From Nymphaea colorata (taxonomy: Eukaryota; Streptophyta; Magnoliopsida; Nymphaeales; Nymphaeaceae): DNA of 64,000 nt. The stretch lies in assembly GCF_008831285.2 (NCBI RefSeq), contig NC_045150.1, positions 4,724,001 to 4,788,000 of the forward strand, written 5' to 3'. Of the stretch, positions 22,454-35,000 are shown piece by piece (the first letter of the stretch is position 1; the number at the start of each line of letters is the position of its first letter). The notes under the pieces were generated by a model. It had not been told where the DNA came from and did no database searches. It worked only from the letters and a program-made list of their open reading frames with translations. The position numbers and the translations under genes were made by a program.

Positions 22454-25400
22454 TTACTGGCTCTCGTCCATTTTATCCTCCCCACCATGTCTTTGGGATT
22501 GACAGTCCATATTTGCATCCATGTTTGATTCGCTTGCAGCGACTGAACTAGACTCCTGCATCCCATTCTCAGGATCCAGGTTCTTTGCTACCGAGTCTTC
22601 GAGTGCCTCAAGAAACGAAAGTACGGTGAATTTATCTGCAAAATGAAATGTCAAAAGTAAAATAATTGGAGAATCATAACAATATTTAATGAGCTACGGA
22701 TATGAGAAACCAAGCATATCCACACTCAAATCCTTTACAGTCAATATCGCGCACAAGATGCTGAATGAAAAGAACATGCCCGAGGGGAGAATGAGCAGCT
22801 AATATATGTGGTACCATAGCAACCGATTCCACACAAATGAAAAACAAAAAAACCCAGGATCCAAAACTGGTTAGAACCCTCACCAAGTCGAGGAACATCT
22901 CCAGTTAGCATCACAAAGCAGGGCATGGAAAAACATGGCAGCTGGCCATCTCACACTGAAGCTAGTTCTCATCATCACATCACAACTCACTCAAATCCAA
23001 GAGGAATCCAGGAAACTACCCAAACAGAAGTTAATCAAACATCCCCACAATCCGTTAACTTGGATTCACCTCTTTACATCGTATCCTAGGTCACAGGAGT
23101 GGAATCAACATCTGACAACAACATAAAATCCAGTACAAATTTGGAGAAGCCAATAAAGCAAATCTAGAATTTGATAGACATAGACTTCAAAAGCCACCAA
23201 ATCAACAGCAGTTCTGTTTTCTCAGATCAGGAGAAGCAGTGCACAGAGCTATATAGTCAAGATTACGTTTCGAGATTGAGACTAGAATGACTGGAACCCA
23301 AAAGAAGACCAAACACCATCCAACACCGGTACCTCCTAGATGCTTCATTACTGGAGACTCCCTTCAAAAAAGGAACCTTGACAAGGAAAGCTACGACACC
23401 TCCCTTACTGTATATCACAACCAAAGAGAATTTACATGCTCAGAAGTTTATGCAGAAGAACGTATCATTTGAAGAAACGAAGTCATCTTTTTTATACTTC
23501 CATAGAATGAATAAGGCATTGTAGAAAAAGGGGGAAATAATTCTGACAGAGTAGATCAATGTAGATTGTAACTTGTAAACTGAATTGACAAGGATGTGTC
23601 AAGATGAAAAAAAAACAACCCGAGGATTGCCAAACACTCTGATACCCCCTTTAAAGAAGTCGGCAGCTAAAGAATAGGTGCACCACAAATTTTTATGCAA
23701 CCTCATCTAATAAATTCCTCTGAGCTTCCATGGCTTTGGTGAAGGAGAGGGCTGTGCATCTAAATTAGCTCTGTTTTGTCTCCCTCTGTTTTCTAGGGCT
23801 CTCAACGATGCTCAGAAGGCATGATCCTTATACATTTCCAGCAAATTTACATTTGTTTCTCCTTGATTTCTCAGTCCTTTCAGATTTAAAAGAATGCTTC
23901 TATTAAATCAGACAAACAAATTCCCAATAAATCAATCACATATGGGAAAAAGAAAGAACCAATTTTTCCATGTAAGAAACAAAAAAGACACAAGGGAAAA
24001 AATATTGAAATACAACAAGAGACACGCATATGCTTACATTTGCTTGGATCAATCCCAAATTGCTGCAAATCAACTTGACCTGTTCGAAGCACCTACAATG
24101 ACCAACAGACATTTATCATGGGATAGAACAATCAAAGGAAAACAAGAGGGAGAGACAGAGACAGAGAAGGCTCCCCACATAAGTAAATGATTCAACTTGT
24201 TGCCGAAATGGGGGACTCTGGAGCAATTCAATCAATTCATCAGGAGTCCACTGGCCCTGGAACAACACACCGTTAAACACCCAAAAAAAAAGGAAAAAAA
24301 AAACAGACTTGTAACACACTTATTTGAATATCTAGTGGCAATGTAGCCTACCTCAGGCAAGTATGCAGAAAGCCGCTGTTCCAGTGACAAAGAGTTGATC
24401 ATTGGTCGAAGTAAATCGGGTTTCAATATGTCTCCCAAGCCCAATCCTGAAAGCCAATGACAAATGAATTCTTAAAAGAAAAAACAAATAATTTCAAGTT
24501 ATCAGCATTCAAAATTGTCAAGCATACCAGCGTCTTGAGGGCCTGAGTGCCACAGCATCAACCGAAAAGGAGGTGTGCATTTTCAGGACAACCATGAAAA
24601 GGGATCCTAGTCAATATCCATGATATGTACTTCAGGGACAGACAATAAGCAGCATAGCAATACCTGCGGGCTCAATGCTACTTAATATTCTCTGCAGATC
24701 TGACAATTGTACAGGTCCAGATGACGATACCTCCCCAGCTGTTTCTGCAGTCATATTTGTAGTGTCTAGGTTTCCATCTCTATAAGAAGTTGGGGACAGA
24801 AGAAAACAGAACCATATTAAACATTCTGACATAAACACAGACAAGACAAGCTAACATAGATTGGTCCCCTTGCCAATCTGAAAATAATCAGTTTACAGGT
24901 AAACTTGGTATCTCACATGGCATACATTCTTCTGAGGCCCTTCTATAACTCCAAAGTTTAGTTCACGATTGTGACATAGATTTAATAGGTACTCAACCTA
25001 AGAAGCACTCTGCTTGAACTTTGGGAAGAACATTAGATGTATGACTCAGCATTCCATGTGAAGCCATCACATCACCAGGTAAACAAAACTGGGGTTATTA
25101 GACAATTTGTTCAGATTTAGTCATTCAATTTTAATACATTAAAGCCAAAAAGGATGATTCCCTTCAGCAATACTTTCAAGTGACATAAAAGAACAAAACT
25201 GTGATAAAGTGCATACCTTGATGTTACCTCATTCCCAATATCTTGTGGTACTTCTGAAGTTTGAAAAGGAGCTGAAGCTTCAGCCTCATCATCTGGCAGG
25301 TCAGCCAAATAAAAAGAAATTATACGTACAAAATAAGAGAGGGTGCAAGCACTACAAAGTGAGAGGTATGGGGCAGCCAAATTGAACCTAAAGGTCGATT

Positions 25401-28400
25401 AATATGGTAGTTCACCAATGTACATATACGAATATCACCATCAGACTTGGGCTCCTGCAGTAGATAGATGGTAATGTCATACATCAAAGAGAGCAATTAT
25501 ATATAAAAAAGAAGAAAAGCATAAAATGCCACTCACCTGCATCCAGAAGAAGAATTTCCTATCATCAGTATTGAACTTCAAAATATAAACCCTTCCAGAT
25601 GATTGCTCCACCTTCACAAGCCAATGAGAAAGGAAGGGAAATATGTAGTAATGAATAGGCATAATTCTAACTTGGATAGGATAACAATGACAGAAAATAC
25701 ATACCTTTTCAAAAACAGCTTCGTCAGGAAACACGATTTGATCCTATAATATCTTGTGTCAAAGAAAACATGAGATTTTCTCACAAAAATGACAAGGTAA
25801 TGCTCCCAAATTTAGATGGCAATAAATAACACAATCTCATAGATGCGAGTGATAACAAGATAAATCACATGATTAAATAAACTATCCTGGAGGTCAATAT
25901 GGATACATCTTCCACCACATTTTGAGCCCGATCAAGCCATTGAAAATGGACTAATCCTTCTTCTCCCTGAAGGAAACAATGGAGAAAGGATAAATTTCAT
26001 GTTCAAAAGGATAAATTTCATATCCAAATTCAATTCATATAAAATATTTTAACAGAAAAAAAAAAATTATCTTCCAGATTTCTCGAATCCATAAAGGCAT
26101 AAACTCTACCTCAAAAGACCAAGACATACATATCTATTTCTATATGTAAATTAAACAATCATTTTATAAGATCTTGAACATCCACGAATAAATGGTAAGG
26201 TTTTCGTCCAAGCATACAATGCCCATTGCCTAAAAAGTTATCTTCCCCACTGACTGACTAAAAGGACAGGAATGAGACCATACCTGACCAAGCAAAAAAG
26301 AAGTAGGAGGCAAGGTGCAGCACAGCATGGACCGGATTAAATAGAGTGAATTTTCCTCTTTGAGCAAGATAAATGGACTAACTAAAATGTCTAATACTGT
26401 CAGACGGAATCAGATGACCACGTTTTTGCCTATGTTGTTAAGGGTGCAGGGTACAGCCAAGGCAGTGAGTTGAACTTGAACCCAAAGCCTGGTACGGGCC
26501 TAGGGCTAGCTGCATTAAGTGATCCAACAAAAGAAAAGGCAAAAAATAAAATGCAATATTAGTTTTTAGAATTAACAACAAACCTAGAGTATATTAGTTT
26601 TTCCAATTACCAATAAATCAAGAGCATTTCTCGATGGAAGACCTATTTATTATCAATTTATAACAAATAACAATTTAAAATGCATGACAATGTTCAAATT
26701 CAACATTCCATACAATGAAATGAACATAAGTAAATTTTGGAAGAGAAAATTTAATAAAGTTCAACAGTTAAAAGTTTAAAAGTTGTACAGCATAAAGAAA
26801 GCAAGTTTACAATTTTACACCTACTTTCTAATGTTTTAAAGTAATGAAAAAAATTCAAATTTCCTATGAAAACTAGATCTCTTAGTTCTGGTTTATAAAA
26901 ATCAAAAGCCAAAACTAAAGCCGAAAAGTACTGAGCTAATTTGAGAAAAGAAAAGTGAACAAAAGGAAACAGAACTCAAAATAATCAAAACTTCCGCACT
27001 ACCAGTTCCATGAAGCTATCTTCTATACATGCATACATACGTAGTTATATCATACATTATCATAAACACAAAAAACTTTCTCACGTTTTAAACGGCAAGG
27101 TTTTTCTTGGATATAATACGAAAAACTTGAAAAAAACAGGAAAAAATATGGGAATGTATGGTAAATATTTTAAAAATCAAAAAACTAAAAATGGGTGAAC
27201 AATAAAATAAGTGAGAAACCGATAACATGAGCATAAAAAATAAAGTATCTTTGCAACAAATAAAAATTAGAAAATGAAAACAAACAGTTTGGTATTAGAT
27301 AAACGCCAAAAAATGACTAAAAAACATTTTTTAATCATTTTTTGTTTAAAACGGCTAATTTATTTTTTTCCATTTTTTGTTGAAAAAAAAGTGTTTTTTG
27401 TCACTATGGTACATATTATATACCATAGTCACAATACCGTTCTCGAGTTTTTAACAGCTAGATTTTTCTCGAGTGTTTTTCAGCAAAATTGTTTTTTACG
27501 AGAAAATCTCGGAAGAAACTTGCAAAAGTTTAAAAAACAAAAAATAGATATAAATGAAATAAATGGAAAACTAATAAGGAAACACAAATAAAACTATATA
27601 AAAGTGATAAAAAATGTTTTTAATGATGATAAGAATAATGAAAAATAATTTAGCTTAAGTTTAAATTCTGAATCCATGATAATATCAATGTTAAAAAATA
27701 GAAAACTGAAAAAATTAAGTAAATAACGTAATAAATATTTTCCCATTTTTTTCAAAACATCCTGATTTGTTTCCTTTTTTGTTTTACTGATTTATGACGT
27801 TAATATCACAATATTTTCGAAAATATCATAGTACATGTAACACTACTATGTGTATAAATATATACCGTAGCCACCTATGTTGCATAGACATGGATATAGG
27901 TGTCAAACACAGGTATGACAGCAAGCTTCAAAAGATTAGACACTTGGTGTAATGCTCCAATGTCATAAACAACAAAACACGAAAAGGAAATAGATGCAAA
28001 GTCTATATTTTTTGTGTGTAGTGGAAGCAGAACAATCACACACCTATGTAGTTGGCATAGGCCTGATCGGTCTAATGCATACAGATCACTTGCCTGCATA
28101 ATTAACGCACGGCACAATCTGTCCTAGCAGTAATGTTGCTAAGAAAAAACACCTATTAATAAAAACATTACTTTATACATATGTTGGAGAGCCACAACTT
28201 TCTAAGTCTTGGTTTCAAACACCATAAAGCTGAACAAGTATGTACAAACAAAAGTGCATAGAAAATGTATATGACATTATCGCATTACTTCCCAGCAATC
28301 CCCATCCTTTCAGCTGCCCAATCAACGAGCATCATTTGTTACATAGTGAAAATCTAATGAAGGCAGATAGTCATAACCAATGTTGTAAAAAGTGTATCGT

Positions 28401-29029
28401 AAACCGTATCAATCTGGCTTTAAAATACGTTGTATCGTAAAATATCATAACGTATCGTAACCATATCGTATTTAAAGAAATAAAAAATAAAAAAAGTCAG
28501 TAAAAAATCAGTAAAAATCAAGAATAATATGTTCTTCATAAAAACATGTTTTACAGAATGATAAAACTTGTTATTGCTACGAAGTTACGATTCATCATTC
28601 ATAAACATCATAATTCATAACAATATCATTCTAGAAAGCACAACAAGGAACATAACATAACCTAATGTATATCATAATTTCATAACCATACATTCATAAC
28701 TCATAAGGTCCATAAGTCTATGAGATAACACATCAAAAAACAAATTTCAATGTCAATACATATAAATGAAAGCACTCTCGACTCTCATTCATAATCTTCA
28801 TCATCTTCATTCTCATCTTCATCTCCTTCATCAGCAATTTCTGTTGCTTCAACTTCAAGGTTAAAGCATTTGAGATCATCATCATCAAATATTGTAGTTG
28901 GTTTTTCCTCAATCCATGGTTCTAGATCATCAATGTTTTTTAAGCTGATAGAATCAAACTGAAATGTGTGCCTTCTTGCTGATGTTTTTTGTAATTGTCT
29001 ATGTTAAATAAGAGAAAACTTGTTAATAG

Positions 29030-29075
<46 letters not shown>

Positions 29076-32000
29076 CAAATGTAAATATTAAGTTGTTTAA
29101 CCTGCATACAACACCCCATCAAGTTCGATCAGTTTCACCACAAGAACCACTGGGGCCACCTAGACCGATTCCTACATTTCAACATGGCCAACAGGGGCAA
29201 CCTCAAGGATACTAGTTGTAGCATGGCCGACAGAGGCAATCTCAAGGATACCAGTTGCAACACGGCCAGGCTCACCAAGAGTGCTCATAAATGAAGACAA
29301 AGAGTTGGCCACACAAGCAACACACCAACTGTGGTGACGATGTGTCAGAGATTATAGATTTTGGAAATGAGGCTTTTTGAAACGAGCATCCTCTTGAACC
29401 GGTGGTTGACAAACGTTCAGAGTTGTGTGAGTTCACAGGAAAATTTGATGTAGAATCATTCTTTGACTGGACCTACACAATGCAGTTCGCGTTTGATTAC
29501 CATGATGTTCCAGTGCACTAACAGGTTCCTTTAGTCTGCACCAAACTACGAGAACTTGCTTAGATGTGGTGGATCAAACTGCAGAAGTCAAGGATGAAAC
29601 TAGATAAGAATCATACATTTGTCAAGGTGCAGCAGATGATCCAAACGAAGTTTGTCCCTTCAGAGTCTAGACTTTGCCGAGAGAGCATAGTAAGAATATC
29701 TCGAGGTTTGCTAAGGGTTTAAGACTATGACAGAGTACACTACAAACTGAAAAGTGACCCCATCCTTATAAGTTGTCATGGTTTAAGAAGGAAAATGAAG
29801 TCCCTATCACCCATAAGTGTTGTGTAAAAATTTCCATGGGAAATTACTACAAAGATGAGATTTGATGTGATGTAGCCCCTATGAATGCCAATGATATTTT
29901 ATTAGGGTGTCTATGGCAGTATGATCGTACAACTATTCACAATGGCCACAATAACAGTTGTACCTTCAAATCTAAGGGTAAAGGCATTGTTTTGTTGCCT
30001 AATAGGAAGTCTAGTTCTACTAAGGGAAAGGATTTTGATAAGGCCTCCAATATTGTCAGTCTGTCTTATAGGGATTGTCATGGGCTGATTTACTCTCCTC
30101 TTGTAATTCAAATGAAGCAAAAGATTTACAGCAAGCTCAAAGCGATCATATACCCGACGAACCCTTGTCGGCAATGGTTCCACCACCGAATGTGCATGCC
30201 AATGATGCACTTCCAACAAGGGATTTTGTCTCACTCCTACCTACCTTAGCAAGCCGATGACACTTGTATACCTATAGCACGATAGCACCATCTTCGTCAA
30301 GAGCCGAAATTTTCAACCCAAAGAGATTGATGCAATGTAGTTTAGAGTTAGATCTGATCTAAGAATCGGATCCATTTAAGATTTGGATTTGGTTTATTTG
30401 GTTATTTATGTTCCCTCTTTTTCTGTGCTTTTCCTTTCATTGTTTGCTTTCTAATGCTTTTCCTATAGAGATTAGAACTAAGTCACACAAATGCTGCTAT
30501 TTGGCAGCCGCACCCGAGTCGTGCACCGGTGCAGGTGCGGACACAAGTACAGCCCAGATTCGCACCCAATGAAGGTCAACAAGAGTCGACTGCGGTCAGC
30601 CGCACCCAACCAGTTTCGCCCATTTTAGACACGCACCCAACCATTTTCGCCCATTTTGGACGTGCACCCGACTCGTGTCAAACGTGAGTTGGGTGCGGTC
30701 ACAACGTGTCAAGCTTATTTCTTCATCTTTTGACATTTTTATTTTTAAAAGTTCCAAGCAAAAAAGAAAGGGATTAGGGCACGATCAGTCTCCTTCCCAA
30801 TGTGTCCCTCTTCTTTCCAGCAGAGACTGAAGATTTTTGGCAACTGAAATCTTCAAGTGGGTCGAACGACGGCTTGAGCAATGTGCGACAGGTCTCCGAG
30901 TAGAACGGCGGTTTCTCAGCCTTATTTCCGATGGAATAGCAGTGTCTCAGTCGTCTTTCTGGTGGTTACTCAGCCTTATTTCCGGTGGTTTATTTGTCTA
31001 TTGTTTGATTTCTGCCGTCTGCACTTTTCAGCCTTATTTCTCAGCCTTATTTCATTTTCTGTTTTTCCATGTTCTGTTTCTGTTTTTCCATGTTCTATTT
31101 TTCTGTTTTATGCTTAAATCAGTTCACGTTATTAAGTTATTAACTTATATGTACTGTTTTTTGCCGTTTCTCCCAGTTTATATTTGCTGTTTTTCCGTGT
31201 CTTATTTTTACTTGTTTAGCATGACTTTAGTTTCATTTTATTAACTTATATTTGCTGTTTTCCGGTTTATATTTTGTTGTATTTTTGTGTCCTGTTTTTG
31301 CTTGTTTAGCATGACTTTCAGTTTCAACTTTCATGTTATTAAATTATATAGTTATATATTTCCTTTTATAATAATTAATAATAATAATTACCATTGCCAC
31401 ACCTAAATTCTTTGGGATGTGCCGCTCCGGCACCTGCACACGCACCCCACACCTATGTGACATAGGATTAGAGTGAAGAACTCTAATCACTGCGCTTTAT
31501 ATATATATATATAGAGTGAGAGAGATGAGAAATAGTAAATTGTACAAAAAAAAAAATCTAAGATCTATTAGATAATATAATCAATTAATTGTTTAATAAC
31601 TTTATTTGTCTGTCACTGAAAGTACAGAGAATCAACCCAAACAAATGAGAACATCGAAATGATCCTTGAAGGAATTATCCCAACTGCAATTCAGATCATC
31701 AAGCTTCCAGTTTTCAGACAGTAAATTATATCATTCTGCAGAATAGAAATTCACAAACATACATGTACCATAAGCAAACACTAAGATAACCTATTGAATC
31801 CTTTCATGTGTGCCGCACACATATGCCTGAAGTATGCAAAGACTTTTATCTTGTAGAAGATACCTTAATTAAACGAACAAGCCCCTTACGTGTATCTGGA
31901 ATCACTCGCTTTCCCTCTAAGAACATCTTACCAGCACGGAACTCCAACAGTACCTCCTGGTAAGAAAAGCATATGAAAACATAGGACTATAAATGAAAAG

Positions 32001-35000
32001 GTGCATAGCAACTCTCAGAAGAAGCGGCAAGTACACATGGCTAACAGTGATTAAGTGCATAAACTTCCAATCCATAACAACTTAAAAAGATACTCCTATT
32101 GATGCTAAACAGTAAACAAGCATTGAGAGAAGGCAAATAGTATTCTCATTTTCTTTTCAATTAACTAAAAGCAATATTTTATTTTATTGGTGCATAAATG
32201 AGGTCCGGAAGAAGGTTGGCACCTATGTCACACGGATACGGCTGGGAAGGTCAAGTACCGGCGTCGACACACCGACACAGGGATCCCGACACGGGGACAC
32301 CGCAGGATACGTTTTGGATCGGGTCTGGGTCAGACCCGATCCAAACCAACCCGATTTTCTTTTAAACCGTCGTTTTCTCTTTACGCGACTTTACCCTCCG
32401 ACAGTCGACTTTCCTTACCTCGACGACTTCCACGGCAGCACAGTTCGGCAATGGCGGGCGACGGCGACGGCGACATCTGGTGGCGTCCGGCGGCAGCCGG
32501 CGACAGACAGGTAAGTGTTTTATCTATTATTTTTGACATTAGAAGTTAGGGTTTCAACTTTCATTTGGGGATTTTTTAGATTGGGTATTTCTTACCGATT
32601 TTGGGATGTTTTGGTTTGAAGATTGGATGGTTAAGGATCCTATTCTTCACTGCTATGTGCGATATTTTCTTTTTTTTGTTTGATTTTGGGATTTGGGGAT
32701 TTTGCCGATTTGGGGATTTTGCCTTCGTTGTTGTTGATGATGCTAGATATGTAGCCTTCGTTGTTGTTGATGATGCTAGATATGTAGCCTTCGTTGTTGT
32801 TGATGATGCTAGATATGTAGCAGGTTCAGCTACATAGTCGATCGCAGCTAGATATTATAGATGAACTCGGCTGTTGTTGGGAAATTAATGATTCTATTGG
32901 CTTCTAGCATGCAATCTAGATGGCATTAACATATAAAATGTTAATTTTAGAAGTTTATAACATGATAGTATGCATATTTCCTCGGCTGTTTTATTTCAGA
33001 CGTTTTATGTTCATTATATGTTTTGTAACTGCATGTTTATGTTCATTATATGTTTAATGTAGTATGGCGAGGAAAGGAAAAACAGTGTCTCAGTCTCAAC
33101 CTACAAGTTGTGGTTCTGGAGGTTCTGGATAAGCTGCGTCTATTGCACAGCCACTTTGTTTGAGACTTTCTTGCTTATGTCTTAGCAGTTATCACTTTTG
33201 AGATTGGTGATGAACAATGTTTTGTTTGAGACTTTCTTTATTATCATTTTTAATTTTTTTGAATATAATATTCGCCGTATCCGCGTATCCTAAAATTTGG
33301 AAAATGTCGTGTCCCCGTACCCGTACCCGTATCCATAGGATACCCGTACCCGTATCCGTGTGACATAGGTTGGCACTGATTACAATCATCATAGGCTATG
33401 TCACATGCGTGCGGGTTCAGGTATGGGTGCTGTTTCAGGCACAGGTGTGGACCAACTTCAAAAATCATGGGTATGTGGGAATGGCCGTAATTATATATTT
33501 ATATATATAATAATAACATTTTAGCTGAATAAACACATAAATTCATTGCTTATATTATAAAATATATTACTGAAAGGTACAAAAATACTAAAATATACCC
33601 AAAAAGGTAAAGAAATAAGGTTGCCGTGTCCAGGCCCACACCCGTGTCGACACAAATACTTGGCCTGTTTAGCCGTACCCATGTTTCACAAATCACAGGT
33701 ATGCACATAAAGTGGAAGGCACTAATAAACTAAAAGATTTCAAAAAAAAATTCGAAGAGACAAGACACAAAAGCACATATTCAACGGTCAAGCATTTCAA
33801 ACATAAGCTGCATGGGGGTAGAATCCCAGCCATTTTATTGACCAAAAATAGGGGATGTATTTACATTCGACAGTTAAGTATTAAGCCCGTTTCTAGTAAA
33901 GTGGATGGTTATTTTCAAAAATAAATTTATTTAATACTAACTTTCCAAGAATGAATGACATATAGATGACGTCTCCAGTTCTTAGGTCCCAAGAAGTCAA
34001 GAACTAAGGAACCAAAAAATCAAATAAAAAAACATTAAAGCCAACACAAAGATAGCATTATTGATTAGAGATATTTCAAAAAATGATTTAAGTAAGAAAT
34101 CTACAAACCATATGCTAGCCTGATAAGAATAAGTAGCTCAAATACAAAGACCACTTAACACAAACAACAGCATAGGAATCAAAAAGGTGGAGCGAAAACA
34201 AAACGGACAAAAAAGCCATGCACTAGGTTATAAGGGGGTGTCTGCATGCCTGGATCAGTTATGGACGACTTTTCTAGGAAACATCCCAAGGGGTGGCACA
34301 GGGCCAGTGGGTTATCCGAGGATGATTCAAGTTGTATTTGAACATGAAGCATGGCTTACTGAGGTTTTCTGCGTTTGAAGGAAAAGAGACACAAAGATGC
34401 ATATCATGCACAAAAAGCATTCTTTGGCTTCTTCTTAAGGAATTGAAGATAACTGGTGAGGAAACATTCTTGCTTAACTGGTTTCTTGGAGCTGTAATGA
34501 TGTTCATTCACTTTAATTTGCTTATAGGGGTGCAGTAGTTCAAGGTTGACAAGCTAAAATTGATGCTCACAAACAAACTCCAAGTTACAGTTCGGATTTA
34601 AATGGATCAAAATTGCATCAAGAGTAACAAATTGTTAAGAATGCCAGTCTAGATTCAAGATGGACATGAAATATAGTGGTGAAAATTGATAAATTATTGG
34701 TTTGGTTTAAGATTGGTTGAATTTGCATCAATAGAATGAATCAAGTTACAAACCAAAAAGAAGAAAGTAGATGAAAATAATAACAAAATCCATGACTAAT
34801 GCAAAAAAAAAAAAGTAGATGAAAACATGTGAGAAAATGCAAAAAGCAAATATTTGACAGTTCATCTCCATACTGTAAATAATGGACCCATGGCCCGCGG
34901 TCAATGTTGAGGGCACTGTTCTAAATTCTAACAGTTGTAAGTTGTAACTATGTTGCCAAGGCCTCGTCTAGGCATGGACTAAGTGTGAGTCCACACCCGT

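Larger units (their letters stand above)
25967..31863 (-). other. 5.9-kb RPN13 intron carrying transposon debris
   Basis: The intron separates [10 protein letters not shown] and GEEGLVHFQ exons. It contains an AT-rich head-to-head repeat (about 27060-27480), a hAT transposase tail (28785-28990), a (TA)n run (29037-29074), a gypsy gag/protease remnant (29395-30249), and C/G-rich GCACCC repeats with a short hAT end (30480-31460). TATGTTGTTAAGGGTGCAGGG near 26432 looks like another hAT-type terminus. Confidence 0.65.

Noticed and set aside
24632..24844. ORF in RPN13 region as an independent gene
   Set aside because: It is the RPN13 exon [19 protein letters not shown] extended into flanking introns.
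30837..31244. 135-residue T-rich ORF
   Set aside because: Phe/Leu/Ser/Cys-rich translation of a T-rich repeat, not a membrane protein gene.
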